From positions 1 through 64,000 of the forward strand of contig CACMKP010000006.1 in NCBI GenBank assembly GCA_902614355.1: a DNA stretch of 64,000 bases, read 5' to 3'. Below, piece after piece: positions 9,528-19,986 of this stretch (position 1 is its first letter; each line of letters begins with the position of its first letter). The DNA comes from an uncultured Pelagibacteraceae bacterium (GTDB lineage Bacteria > Pseudomonadota > Alphaproteobacteria > Pelagibacterales > Pelagibacteraceae). The notes beneath the pieces are model-generated. The model was not told the origin of the DNA. It searched no databases and saw nothing but the letters and a program-made list of their open reading frames with translations. The position numbers and the translations under genes were made by a program.

Positions 9528-10355
9528 TTATTTTAATTCATAAATATGAAAAATGATATCTTTTGGAAATATTTTTTGTAGATAAAAGAAAATAAATAAA
9601 AGACAGCTTAAAATAAAACAAATGAGTTTATTTTTAATTGTCGAATTTAATCTTTTAAAATTTCCACTTTTACTAACAGTGTTTAAATAATCTATATGAA
9701 CTTGTTGGAAACCATTCTTTTCAAATAATTTCTTTAGATTGTGGTCATTAAAGTAAGACAAATGTGGTGATGATAAATTTTTTTGCCAAACTCTATCGTA
9801 AAAATTTTTTAATCCTATTTTGTATAGAAATTCAGAAAATTTAAAAATAAATCCATTAGATGATGGAATGTTGATTACCACTTTGCCATTTTTTCTTAAA
9901 ATCTTTTTAATATGATCAATTACTAAATTTAAATCATTTAAATGTTCAAACACATCATTAAAAACAATATAATCATACTTTTCTAAATTATTAGGATTTT
10001 CAGTTAATGGAAGGCTTAATTTTTTGATGCTTGAGAATTTACTTTTTAGTTTATTGTATTGATCCTCATCAGCCTCAGAGCCAGTTACATCTAAATTTCT
10101 TTTGATACATTCTTCCAAAAAAAAACCATTTCCAGATCCAATTTCTAAAATTTTAAACTTATTATCTATATTTTGATTTAATAATATTTGAATAATTTTT
10201 TTAAAATTATTTTTTCTTAATTCAGCTATACCCTCAATATCACGACCAAAGCCTGGCTCAAGCACTGACTTATAGAATAAGCACTGATTACATTTAAAAA
10301 CGTAATCATTAATTTTTTTTAAATCAGTGCTGCAAATAATGCATTCTTCTTTCAT
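9528..10355 (-). CDS. class I SAM-dependent methyltransferase
   Basis: ILEIGSGNGFFLEECIKR, YDYIVFNDVFEHLND; N-terminal Cys pairs CIICS/CNQC. Confidence 0.8.
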   Translation of the reverse strand: MKEECIICSTDLKKINDYVFKCNQCLFYKSVLEPGFGRDIEGIAELRKNNFKKIIQILLNQNIDNKFKILEIGSGNGFFLEECIKRNLDVTGSEADEDQYNKLKSKFSSIKKLSLPLTENPNNLEKYDYIVFNDVFEHLNDLNLVIDHIKKILRKNGKVVINIPSSNGFIFKFSEFLYKIGLKNFYDRVWQKNLSSPHLSYFNDHNLKKLFEKNGFQQVHIDYLNTVSKSGNFKRLNSTIKNKLICFILSCLLFIFFYLQKIFPKDIIFHIYELK

Positions 10356-11434
10356 GCTATTATCTTTTTATATTTTAAAAATATTTGTGACCAAAGAAAA
10401 GTTTCAGCATTCATTTTTGCATTTTTTCCTAATTCTAAATATTTTTTATCCTTTATCATTAAATTTAATGATGAATAAATATCTTCTAAATTATTTCCAT
10501 CACAAATTAATCCTGTTTTTTCATGTTGTATCGCATCAGATGCACCGCCATCTATTCCTCCTAGTGAAGTGACACCGTATTGAGCAGCTTCTACATAAGC
10601 TATTCCAAATCCCTCAACAGATTTTTTGTGAATAATTGATGGCATTACAAAGATATTTGACTTTGCTATCAAGGCATTTTTTAAATCTTCACTAATATCT
10701 TTGAAAAACATTACTTGTGAATTTAAATCGAGCTCTTTCACTAAGTCTTTAATATTTTTTTCCTCATCTCCATAACCTATACAAATATAGACTATATCTG
10801 GATAAATTTGTTTTAAGTTTCTTAAAGCCATTAATACTTTTTCATGATTTTTCCTTTTATCAAATCTTGAGACAGTAATTAAGCGTGGTGTTTTTATTTT
10901 GAGTAAACTTTCAACTTTATCTAAAGATTTTTTATTTAAGTCTCTAGGAGGATTTACTCCAGGATTTATTACAACAATTTTTTCAGAATTTAAGCCAATA
11001 CTAATAGCTAGGTTTTTGGTATATTCAGAGTTAGCTATAATTTTTTCGACATTATCAAATACTTTCACAATCCTTTTATTTTGGTAACTATCTTTTGGAT
11101 GATTAATTTCTTTGCCGTGTATCAGACAATATTTCTTTATATTAGATTTAATTAATTCTAAACTTTTCCAATGGTCAGCTATAATTCCTTGAACTTTATT
11201 ATCTTTAAGAAACTCATTAATTAATTGAGCTTTTCTTATCTTCCTTAAAAATTTAATACCACCAATTCTTTCAATAGAAAAATTTAAGTTTTCATCAAAT
11301 TCTTTATGATTTTCATGATAATCGGCAAAGACTTTGATCATGAAGTTTTTTGACATCTCTCGTGCGAGACCCCACATTAAACTCTGCATTCCACCGATTT
11401 CTGGTGGAAAAGATCTTGAAGCGATTAAATACAT
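10352..11434 (-). CDS. glycosyltransferase family 4
   Basis: RSFPPEIGGMQSLMWGLA, VNPGVNP, VSRFDKRKNHEKVLMAL, EGFGIAYVEAAQYG. Confidence 0.85.
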   Translation of the reverse strand: MYLIASRSFPPEIGGMQSLMWGLAREMSKNFMIKVFADYHENHKEFDENLNFSIERIGGIKFLRKIRKAQLINEFLKDNKVQGIIADHWKSLELIKSNIKKYCLIHGKEINHPKDSYQNKRIVKVFDNVEKIIANSEYTKNLAISIGLNSEKIVVINPGVNPPRDLNKKSLDKVESLLKIKTPRLITVSRFDKRKNHEKVLMALRNLKQIYPDIVYICIGYGDEEKNIKDLVKELDLNSQVMFFKDISEDLKNALIAKSNIFVMPSIIHKKSVEGFGIAYVEAAQYGVTSLGGIDGGASDAIQHEKTGLICDGNNLEDIYSSLNLMIKDKKYLELGKNAKMNAETFLWSQIFLKYKKIIA

Positions 11435-11988
11435 TAATTAGTTTTCCACTTAATACCACAACCAGCACTTGGAATTTGACTCTCTGGCCCTTTACCAGTT
11501 TCGGCAATTTGTTTCATAGCTTTTAACAAGTCACTATCGCCATCTCTTACAGGAATTAAGTTTTTTAATTCTCTTAACCTACCTCTATATTGAAGCTCCA
11601 AGTTTTTATTATAACCAAAGAAGTCAGGTGTGCACACTGCATCATAAGTTTTAGCGACCTCTTGTGACTCATCATTTAAATACGGAAAACTAAATTGGTT
11701 TTTTTTGGCAAATTCGATCATATTATCAAATGAATCCTCTGGATAATTTTCCGCATCATTTGCACATATAGCTACTGAATTAATACCTAACTCTTTTAAT
11801 TTATTACAATCATCAACGATATCCTTAGTCACTGCTTTCACGTATGGGCAGTGGTTACAAATAAACATTATTAAAGTTCCATTTTCACCTTTAATGTCAT
11901 TTAGAGAAATAATTTTATTTTCTGTAGATTTTAACCGAAAGTCATGAGCCTTTTGGCCGAAATCACATATTGGAGTTTGTATTGGCAT
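11434..11988 (-). CDS. thioredoxin-fold/peroxiredoxin-like protein
   Basis: DIKGENGTLIMFICNHCPYVKAV (CxxC), TPDFFGYN. Confidence 0.8.
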   Translation of the reverse strand: MPIQTPICDFGQKAHDFRLKSTENKIISLNDIKGENGTLIMFICNHCPYVKAVTKDIVDDCNKLKELGINSVAICANDAENYPEDSFDNMIEFAKKNQFSFPYLNDESQEVAKTYDAVCTPDFFGYNKNLELQYRGRLRELKNLIPVRDGDSDLLKAMKQIAETGKGPESQIPSAGCGIKWKTN

Positions 11989-12008
11989 AATGTAATAATA
12001 TATAAATT

Positions 12009-12521
12009 ATGTTTTACGATTTAAAAGATAAAAAACCAAAAAACTCTGGCGAAAATTGGGTAGCTCCAAATGCTGTAGTCATTGGTGATGTTACTTTAGA
12101 AAAAAATACTAGTGTCTGGTTTAATGCAACCTTAAGAGGCGATATTGAAAATATTCATATAGGTGAGGGATCAAACGTTCAAGATGGATGTGTTTTGCAT
12201 ACTGACCCAGGCTGCCCTTTAAAAGTTGGAAAAGATGTAACCGTTGGACATCTTGTTATGCTTCATGGATGTACAGTAGGAGATAATAGTTTAATAGGCA
12301 TCGGTGCGGTGATTCTAAATAATGCTAAGATCGGTAAAAATTGTATTATTGGTGCAAAGGCTTTGATCACAGAAAACAAAGTAATTCCTGATAATTCACT
12401 AGTTGTTGGTTCACCGGGTAAAGTTGTGAGAGAAGTGACCGAGGAAGAAAAAAAAGCAGTTTGGGAAAATACCAAACATTACCAGGATAATTGGAAAAAA
12501 TATTCTAAATCAATTTTTTAA
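12009..12521 (+). CDS. gamma-carbonic anhydrase family protein
   Basis: Left-handed beta-helix hexapeptides; [44 protein letters not shown]. Confidence 0.88.
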   Translation: MFYDLKDKKPKNSGENWVAPNAVVIGDVTLEKNTSVWFNATLRGDIENIHIGEGSNVQDGCVLHTDPGCPLKVGKDVTVGHLVMLHGCTVGDNSLIGIGAVILNNAKIGKNCIIGAKALITENKVIPDNSLVVGSPGKVVREVTEEEKKAVWENTKHYQDNWKKYSKSIF

Positions 12522-12527
12522 TAATTT

Positions 12528-13919
12528 ATGAAAAAATTTACATTGATCTTAATATTACTATTTTTTCAAAAGAATATTGCTTTTGCATCAGATTACTCAA
12601 ACAGCATGTTGAGTTTTAATCTTTGGTTAAAAAATAACGGTTATAGCTATAGAGTGGGATGCGATAATAAAAAGACGCGAAATGTGCTGTGTTATGATGA
12701 GAGTGGAAATCCACTATGGGAAGATAAAGAAAATAATTTGAAAGTTAACGCTTACAAAGGAAGGTGGAGCGTACCTTTTAACAAAAATCCTAACAGAGAT
12801 ACATTAGTATATTACAATTACAAAAATTTATTTAGTCATGAAACGGGTGATGGTAGCACTATGCAATGGAAGAAATATTTAATTCCAGCTTCCAAAGATC
12901 CTTATGAATTTAAATTCAATAAAATAGAAAATGAATTTATAAAAAAACAATTTAAGAAACAAGCCATCCTAAGTTATCTTTATTTTCAAGATGGTCAAAT
13001 TATAATAGATGAATTATCACCGTTTGAACGATTTGGTGAATTTGTAAATAATGATACAAAATTAAGATCAAATTCAATGGGAAAAAGTTTGGCATCGTAT
13101 GTATTGGGCCACGCAATTTGTGCCGGATACATTAAGGATGTAAATCAAAGAATTAGTGATTGGCCTTTAGTAAAAGATACACTTTATCAAGATGAGAAAC
13201 TAATTGATTTGTTAAATATGAATGCTGGTGATCAAAAATATGTTTATGACAGCGTAATTTTAGAAATGGGAGATGTAGAGTACCAAACAGTAGAAGGTGA
13301 GGCGGACACTAATACTATTGCTTTTTACATGGGTAATTATTTTAAAAATAAAAAAAAATCTGATCGCAAATATAATTACAACGTAATTAATACTCACTTA
13401 ATATTTAATTATGCAATGTTTAAATCTGGAGATAATTGGCAAAAACTTTTAAATAATATTTTTCAGGTTAAAGCTAAAGTAAAAAATAGTGTATATTTTT
13501 TTAAGGTTCCTAATAAATTTGCTGAAAATGGTGACGCTCAAAGTATGTTTTATGCAACAAGATATGATTATTTACGAGTAGCTAAGGCAATTATGGATGA
13601 TTGGCAAAATGATACATGTGTCGGAAAATATTTAAAAACTATTTACGATAATAGAATTGAAAAGAAATTAACTAATCCAAAGAGAAGTTTATTTCGTGTT
13701 GAGGAAGCCACATATAGTTATGGAGGTCAATTTCATTTAGATATTAAAGGAATGAAAGATAGAAAAATTCTTGGTATGGGAGGACATGGAGGTCAGCAAA
13801 TTTTGATTGATGTAGAAAATTCAAGGATTGTAGTTTTAAATACAATTCACGTTAATAGAAAAAAGTATAACTATAACTGGAAAAAAATGGTTTATGAGAT
13901 CATTAAAGATGGTGTTTAG
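12528..13919 (+). CDS. secreted serine hydrolase / beta-lactamase-fold protein
   Basis: Signal peptide; SNSMGKSLASYVLGHAI SxxK motif; GMGGHGGQQILID. Confidence 0.65.
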   Translation: MKKFTLILILLFFQKNIAFASDYSNSMLSFNLWLKNNGYSYRVGCDNKKTRNVLCYDESGNPLWEDKENNLKVNAYKGRWSVPFNKNPNRDTLVYYNYKNLFSHETGDGSTMQWKKYLIPASKDPYEFKFNKIENEFIKKQFKKQAILSYLYFQDGQIIIDELSPFERFGEFVNNDTKLRSNSMGKSLASYVLGHAICAGYIKDVNQRISDWPLVKDTLYQDEKLIDLLNMNAGDQKYVYDSVILEMGDVEYQTVEGEADTNTIAFYMGNYFKNKKKSDRKYNYNVINTHLIFNYAMFKSGDNWQKLLNNIFQVKAKVKNSVYFFKVPNKFAENGDAQSMFYATRYDYLRVAKAIMDDWQNDTCVGKYLKTIYDNRIEKKLTNPKRSLFRVEEATYSYGGQFHLDIKGMKDRKILGMGGHGGQQILIDVENSRIVVLNTIHVNRKKYNYNWKKMVYEIIKDGV

Positions 13920-13924
13920 ATTCA

Positions 13925-14524
13925 TTAAGGAACCAACCAATAATTCTTATTAGTTTCTAAATCAAATTTTGCTCTTCTATGCCCCTTAGCCGCAAGATAT
14001 AGCCACTCAATAGATTTAATATTACATTTAATAACTGTAAAGTTTTTATAACCTTCCTCACTTTGTTCCATTGTGTAATCAAAATCTTCTAATTTAGATA
14101 TCATTCCAGAAGTTGGATTTTCTGAAGTAGTTCCAGGAGGGCTATCAGTTAAATAACAACGTCTACTTATATGTTGAGTTTTCTTCCATGACTCTTCAGT
14201 TGTAGAATTTTGAATATTAACTTCACATTCTACTTTTACTCTTAATTGTATCTTTTCTTCTTTATCGTAGAAAACTAGAGAGGCATTTTTATTTTTTTTT
14301 AGAATATCGACTTTAGGGGATCTTAAGTCTGTATGAAATTGTAATAGATTGTTTGCTCTATCTGATTTACGTAAAACAACAATTCTACCATCTACTTCGT
14401 TTTGATGGGCACAAATAAAAACTGGAATTCTAAATGGTGAACCTCTGTTAGTCACAGCATCATCTAACATAGACCAATACTTATTTTGAATTTCTACAAA
14501 ATCTTCATAGTATGCTGGCTGCAT
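13925..14524 (-). CDS. pyridoxamine 5'-phosphate oxidase family protein
   Basis: VVLRKSDRANNLLQFHTDLRSPKVDILKKNKNASLVFYDKEEKIQLRV. Confidence 0.75.
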   Translation of the reverse strand: MQPAYYEDFVEIQNKYWSMLDDAVTNRGSPFRIPVFICAHQNEVDGRIVVLRKSDRANNLLQFHTDLRSPKVDILKKNKNASLVFYDKEEKIQLRVKVECEVNIQNSTTEESWKKTQHISRRCYLTDSPPGTTSENPTSGMISKLEDFDYTMEQSEEGYKNFTVIKCNIKSIEWLYLAAKGHRRAKFDLETNKNYWLVP

Positions 14525-14527
14525 ACT

Positions 14528-15397
14528 TTACTTTCTAAATCTTTTTATTAAGCTTGAAGTATCCCAACGATTGCCGCCCATGCTTTGAACTTCCCCGTAA
14601 TATTTATCTACCAGTTCAGTGACAGGTAATAATGAACCATTATTTTTTGCCTCATCCATTGCAATTTTTAAATCTTTTCTCATCCAATCCACCGCAAAAC
14701 CAAAATCAAACTTATCATCTATCATTGTCTTATATCTATTTTCCATTTGCCATGATTGAGCTGCACCTTTTGAAATAACTTCAATTACATCTTCCATATT
14801 CAGTCCAGCTTTCATACCAAAGTTAATTGCTTCAGATAAACCCTGAACTAAACCAGCAATACAAATTTGATTAACCATTTTGGCAAGTTGTCCATTACCA
14901 GCACTACCCAGTAGCTTCATCTTTTTACTGTAACAATCTATTTTATCTTTTGCTTTATCAAAATCAGCTTGATCACCACCGATCATTACTGTTAGTGCGC
15001 CATTCTCTGCACCAGCTTGCCCTCCAGATACAGGTGCATCTAATGCGCCGAAACCATTTTTTTTTGCGTAATCATAAATCTCTCTTGCAATAGTTGCAGA
15101 TGCAGTAGTGTTATCGATGTAAACAGCTCCTTTTTTAATTGTTTTGAAAGCACCACTTTCACCAAAAGTTACTTCTCTTAAATCATTATCATTTCCAACA
15201 CAGGTAAAAATATATTCTGCATCTTTAGCTGCTTCAGCTGGAGTTTCAGCCATTTTACCTTTGTATTCACTAATCCATTTTTCTGCTTTTGATTTTGTTC
15301 GATTAAAAACAGTTACATTGTGTCCACCTTTTGATATATAACCAGCCATTGGATACCCCATGACACCAAGACCTATGAAAGCAACATTACAACTCAT
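14528..15397 (-). CDS. 3-hydroxyisobutyrate dehydrogenase-family NAD(P)-dependent oxidoreductase
   Basis: VAFIGLGVMGYPMAGYISKGGHNVTVFNRT, DAPVSGGQAGAENGALTVMIGG, GNGQLAKMVNQ. Confidence 0.9.
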   Translation of the reverse strand: MSCNVAFIGLGVMGYPMAGYISKGGHNVTVFNRTKSKAEKWISEYKGKMAETPAEAAKDAEYIFTCVGNDNDLREVTFGESGAFKTIKKGAVYIDNTTASATIAREIYDYAKKNGFGALDAPVSGGQAGAENGALTVMIGGDQADFDKAKDKIDCYSKKMKLLGSAGNGQLAKMVNQICIAGLVQGLSEAINFGMKAGLNMEDVIEVISKGAAQSWQMENRYKTMIDDKFDFGFAVDWMRKDLKIAMDEAKNNGSLLPVTELVDKYYGEVQSMGGNRWDTSSLIKRFRK

Positions 15398-15405
15398 AAT
15401 TTTTT

Positions 15406-16614
15406 ATGTTTAATAGTTTAAGTTTAAAAGTAATCATATTTGGATTTATCTTTACATTTTTTTCTAGTTTTGGACAGAGTTTTTTTTTAGGCCTTTTTAA
15501 TTCCAGTATTAGAGAAACACTTTCTATAACTCACGGACAATTTGGCTCAATATATGCATCAGCTACTTTATTAAGTAGTTTTCTTTTAATTTGGGTTGGA
15601 AAAAAAATTGATGATATCAATATTTTTCAATTTGCATTTTATGTTACTCTACTCTTAGCATTTTCATGTTTCTTTTTTTCAAAAATATCTTCAATTATTT
15701 TTTTATTTATAGCTGTTTTTTTGATGAGATTTTCTGGACAAGGATTAATGTCTCACACTGCAACCACAACAATTACAAGGTATTTTACAAAATCCAGAGG
15801 GAAAGCCTTAAGTGTAGGTTGGTTTGGTCTTTCAACAGCTGAATTTATTTTACCTGTATTAATCGTTTATTTACTTTCAATTACAGCTTGGCAGAATATT
15901 TGGATATCTATTTCGATTTTAGTTTTGATTTTTTTACCTTTGATATCATTTTTTTTAATTAAAAAATTAGATTTTGATACGAGAGAACAAGTAGACCCAA
16001 CTGACTCTGAAACAAAAGAAATTAAACAATGGAAAAGAATTGAGGTTATAAAAGATTACAGATTTTATATCGTATGTTTAAATATGTTAGCAATGCCGTG
16101 GATTGCGACTGGTGTATTTGTTTATCAGTCTTTCATTACTGAAGCTAAAGAATGGGGCTCATTTGTAATTGCTCAATCATTCATGGTTTATTCAATATTA
16201 TCTGTACTCACTTTGTTAGGATCTGGATTTTTAATCGATAAATTTACCAGTAGAAAACTATTAATCTTTATGAATATACCTTTGTTGATTTCTACTATAG
16301 TTTTATTTTATTTTAATAGTCCAATAACATCTTTTATTTTTCTTGGATTAATAGGTATTTCCAATGGTTTAGCCAATGTTTTAGGTTCATCAACATGGGC
16401 TGAAATTTACGGTGTAAAATTTATTGGCTCAATCAAAGCTCTAACTACAGCTTTAATGGTTTTTTCAACTGCTTTTGGAACAGCTTTATTTGGTTTTTTG
16501 ATAGATAGAGGCTTTTCTATTGAACAAATAGCCATGGTTTCATTTGTTTATATTTTAATCTCTTTAATTTTATTATTTTTTGTAAGAAATAAGCTAAATC
16601 CACAATATACATAA
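15406..16614 (+). CDS. MFS transporter
   Basis: About 12 hydrophobic segments; RFSGQGLMSHTATTTITRYFTKSRGKALSVGWFG. Confidence 0.85.
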   Translation: MFNSLSLKVIIFGFIFTFFSSFGQSFFLGLFNSSIRETLSITHGQFGSIYASATLLSSFLLIWVGKKIDDINIFQFAFYVTLLLAFSCFFFSKISSIIFLFIAVFLMRFSGQGLMSHTATTTITRYFTKSRGKALSVGWFGLSTAEFILPVLIVYLLSITAWQNIWISISILVLIFLPLISFFLIKKLDFDTREQVDPTDSETKEIKQWKRIEVIKDYRFYIVCLNMLAMPWIATGVFVYQSFITEAKEWGSFVIAQSFMVYSILSVLTLLGSGFLIDKFTSRKLLIFMNIPLLISTIVLFYFNSPITSFIFLGLIGISNGLANVLGSSTWAEIYGVKFIGSIKALTTALMVFSTAFGTALFGFLIDRGFSIEQIAMVSFVYILISLILLFFVRNKLNPQYT

Positions 16615-16658
16615 AAAATCCCCTTGATTTTTTTTTAGTCACTGTATAGATACTGCGC

Positions 16659-17192
16659 ATGGCTAGAGTTACCGTTGAAGATTGTATCGATAAAGTTGAG
16701 AGTCCCTATGAGCTTGTATTAGTTGCAAAAGAAAGAGCAACTCAATTGAACTCTGGTATTGAGCCAACTTTAGATAGAGATAATGACAAAAATACAGTTA
16801 TTTCACTCAGAGAAATAGCTGAAGAAAATATTAAAGTTTCAGATTTAAGTGAGAGTGCAATCTATAAATTAAGAAAACATGTAGAGCAAGTTGATGATGG
16901 AACAGAAGATGATGAAGAAGTAGGTGATGATTTTGAAAGTTTATATAAAGGCGAAATTTCAAAAAGTGGTGCTCCTATATTACCATCAAAAAGAGCCAGA
17001 AAAGCTCCAGAAAAAATTCAAGTTTCAAAAGATGATTTAGCCGAACTATCTCAAACAGCTAGTCCTGACGTAGACTCTCAACCATCAGAGGAAACGGAGA
17101 GCGACTCTGATGATGTTTCTCTTGATGAAGTTTCAGAAGCAGAGGAACAGGTAAGTCAACAAGATACCGAGTCATCTGAAGAAAATAATTAA
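16659..17192 (+). CDS. rpoZ: DNA-directed RNA polymerase omega subunit with long acidic C-terminal extension
   Basis: [48 protein letters not shown]; followed by about 95 aa Asp/Glu/Ser-rich tail. Confidence 0.92.
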   Translation: MARVTVEDCIDKVESPYELVLVAKERATQLNSGIEPTLDRDNDKNTVISLREIAEENIKVSDLSESAIYKLRKHVEQVDDGTEDDEEVGDDFESLYKGEISKSGAPILPSKRARKAPEKIQVSKDDLAELSQTASPDVDSQPSEETESDSDDVSLDEVSEAEEQVSQQDTESSEENN

Positions 17193-18334
17193 TTATTAAA
17201 TTCTTCTAAAATTTTTTGTCGATGCTCATCCAAATCAGGAATATCACCTCTAGTCTTTTCATCCTTATATGATGACATTTTGATTGGGTTTCCAGCTAAT
17301 TTGAAATCCCCCACAACTTTATGAAAAGCTTTTACAATCATGTTTCTTGATTCTATTTGAGGATTTTCGACAGCCTCTTTTATGTTGAAGATTGGACCAC
17401 ATGGAATTTTATCTTTTTCCATTTCTTTAACCCACTCATCTGTATTTTTTATAGATAATTTATCTTCTAAAATTTTTTTAAGCTCATCCATATTTTTAGC
17501 TCTGGATGAATTATTTGAAAATTTTGGATTTTGATTTACTTCACTTATTTTTAAAACATTACATAGTTTTTCAAATAATTTATCGTTACCTGCTGCAATT
17601 ATTATATAACTATCTTTTGTTTTGAAGGCTTCAAATGGAGCAATTGATGGATGACGTGATCCCATTGGTTTTGGAATTTCATTCTTTGAAAGATATCGTG
17701 CAATAGCATTTTCTAGAATAGCTATTTGACAATCAAGCATCGATACATCTATGTACATTCCTTTGCCAGTTTTTTGTCTATCATAAAGAGCAGCATTAAT
17801 TCCAATCGTAGTAAAAAGTCCTGCAGTTATATCTCCTATAGATGTTCCAACTCTTGTAGGTTCAGAATTTGGTTGACCAGTTACACTCATTAATCCCCCC
17901 ATACCCTGAACTACCATATCATAAGCTGGTAACTCTTTAAGGGGACCTGTTTGACCAAATCCTGAAGCTGAAGCATAAATTAGTTTGGGATATTTTTTGG
18001 AAACATCCCTCCATCCATATCCCCATTTTTCTAAAGTTCCTGGTTTAAAATTTTCGACTAAAATATCTGCTTTAGATAAAATTTTGTCAAAAATTTTTTT
18101 ATCTTCTGCATTTTTTAAATTGAGAGCAATACTTTCTTTTCCTCTATTTAAAGACATGAAGTAAGCAGAGTAATCATTTATAAATGGTCCGAAATTTCTT
18201 GAATCATCACCGATTTCTGGGGCTTCAACTTTTATCACCCTCGCACCTAAATCTGATAATATCATTGTGCAATAAGGCCCAACTAATACTCTTGTTAAAT
18301 CAACAACTAAAAGGTTTTTTAAAGGTCCATCCAT
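17189..18334 (-). CDS. CaiB/BaiF family (family III) CoA-transferase
   Basis: [55 protein letters not shown]. Confidence 0.93.
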   Translation of the reverse strand: MDGPLKNLLVVDLTRVLVGPYCTMILSDLGARVIKVEAPEIGDDSRNFGPFINDYSAYFMSLNRGKESIALNLKNAEDKKIFDKILSKADILVENFKPGTLEKWGYGWRDVSKKYPKLIYASASGFGQTGPLKELPAYDMVVQGMGGLMSVTGQPNSEPTRVGTSIGDITAGLFTTIGINAALYDRQKTGKGMYIDVSMLDCQIAILENAIARYLSKNEIPKPMGSRHPSIAPFEAFKTKDSYIIIAAGNDKLFEKLCNVLKISEVNQNPKFSNNSSRAKNMDELKKILEDKLSIKNTDEWVKEMEKDKIPCGPIFNIKEAVENPQIESRNMIVKAFHKVVGDFKLAGNPIKMSSYKDEKTRGDIPDLDEHRQKILEEFNN

Positions 18335-18430
18335 AAATATAGTTTTATATTAAGTGCTTTTACCGACTTGACTCTTATTAATAAGTTCACTTTAATTGAA
18401 TTATTAAAAATAACAATAGAGGGAAAAATA

Positions 18431-19441
18431 ATGTTTAAAAAAATATCTTTATACTTAACTTCATTAGTTTTCGTTTTCACAACTATTGGTTCTGCTTTTG
18501 CTGTAACTCTAAAAGCAAGTCACCAATGGCCGGGAACACCAAGAGCTGATGGATCTTTTGACCCTCGTCATGAAATGGTGCAAATCATTGCAGACGAAGT
18601 CAAAAAAGCAAACGTTGGAATAGATATAAGAATTTATCCAGCTAAATCATTATACAAACCAAAAGAACAGTGGAAACCAATGACAACAGGTCAGTTGGAT
18701 ATTTCTGCTTTTCCATTAGCATATGCATCTAAATTCCATCCAGAATTTGACGCAACTTTAATGCCAGGAACAGTTAAAAATCATGATCATGCATTGAGAT
18801 TTAATAAAGGACCAATGATGACAGAAATTAAAAAAATTATTAATGATGCTGGTGTTGTAGTTTTATCTGATGCTTGGTTGGGGGGTGGTTTTGCTTCAAA
18901 AACAAAATGTATCAAAAACCCTAGTGATGCAAAAGGTCAAGTTATGAGAGCTGCAGGTAAAGCATTTAACCAAATGTTAGAAGCAGCAGGAGCGGGTATA
19001 CAAAGTATGCCATCATCTGAAATTTACACAGGTTTACAAACTGGTGTATTAACAGGTGCTAACACTAGTTCAGGAAGTTTTGTAAGTTATAAAATTTATG
19101 AACAAGTTTCATGTGCAACTCCTCCAGGAAAATTTGGTCTATGGTTTATGTATGAACCAATCTTAATGTCAAAAAAGTCTTATGATGCATTAAGTTCAAA
19201 GCAACAAAAAGCTTTAATGAAAGCTGGTAAAGTTGCTGAGAAATACATGACAGCTCAAGTAGAAAACTTAGATAAAAAGTTTGAAGATGCTTATAAAGCT
19301 GCTGGTGTAAAATTGGTATACATGGATGCAAAAGACCATGCTGCATGGGTAGAGATTGCGAAAAAATCTTCTCATAAAGCATTTGCTGATAAAGTTCCAG
19401 GTGGCGATAAGCTGATGGAAATGGCTTTAGCAGTTAAATAA
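18431..19441 (+). CDS. TRAP transporter substrate-binding protein (DctP family)
   Basis: In-frame ATG at 18431 with AGAGGG Shine-Dalgarno and signal peptide preferred over ORF start 18368; ASHQWPG, YTGLQTGVLTGANT. Confidence 0.88.
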   Translation: MFKKISLYLTSLVFVFTTIGSAFAVTLKASHQWPGTPRADGSFDPRHEMVQIIADEVKKANVGIDIRIYPAKSLYKPKEQWKPMTTGQLDISAFPLAYASKFHPEFDATLMPGTVKNHDHALRFNKGPMMTEIKKIINDAGVVVLSDAWLGGGFASKTKCIKNPSDAKGQVMRAAGKAFNQMLEAAGAGIQSMPSSEIYTGLQTGVLTGANTSSGSFVSYKIYEQVSCATPPGKFGLWFMYEPILMSKKSYDALSSKQQKALMKAGKVAEKYMTAQVENLDKKFEDAYKAAGVKLVYMDAKDHAAWVEIAKKSSHKAFADKVPGGDKLMEMALAVK

Positions 19442-19455
19442 AATAATATATAAAG

Positions 19456-19491
19456 AACCCCTATTTATTCTTATTAAATAGGGGTTTTTTT
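19456..19491 (+). terminator. intrinsic-terminator-like hairpin between TRAP SBP and small permease
   Basis: AACCCCTATTTA / TAAATAGGGGTT 12-bp stem, 7-nt loop, T7 tract ending directly at ATG 19492. Confidence 0.92.
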
Positions 19492-19986
19492 ATGAAAAAA
19501 AAATATCTGCAACTTTGTGACTATATAGCTAAAGCATGTGGTGCTTTCGCTGTATTAGCATTGCTCTTATCAATCTTAGTTATTGTTGAACTTGTTTTTG
19601 AGAGATATTTTTTTCAAAGAGCAATTACATGGCAAACGGAACTTGTAACAATGTTGTTAGTTGCTTCAACTTTTATAGGAAGCGTGTACGTTTTAAGTGA
19701 AAAAGCTCATGTTAGCATGGAATGGATTTACGATTTTTTATCAAAGAAAAATATAATTAGATTAAAAATTTTTACATCATCAATAAGTTTACTTTTTTTC
19801 TTAATTTTGTTTTATTTTGGATTTTTAATGTTTGAGGAAGCATTTACCAAAAATTATTCAACGGGAACTGTTTGGGATCCACCACTATGGATACCATATT
19901 CATCGATGATGTTGGGGGCTTTGTTAATGATATTACAGTATATCGCAGAAATTATAAAATTAACTGACGACAAGGATTTTAAATAA
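19492..19986 (+). CDS. TRAP transporter small permease (DctQ family)
   Basis: Four TM segments, TWQTELVTMLLVASTFIGSVYVLSEKAHVSMEWIYDFL; position between SBP and DctM. Confidence 0.88.
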   Translation: MKKKYLQLCDYIAKACGAFAVLALLLSILVIVELVFERYFFQRAITWQTELVTMLLVASTFIGSVYVLSEKAHVSMEWIYDFLSKKNIIRLKIFTSSISLLFFLILFYFGFLMFEEAFTKNYSTGTVWDPPLWIPYSSMMLGALLMILQYIAEIIKLTDDKDFK

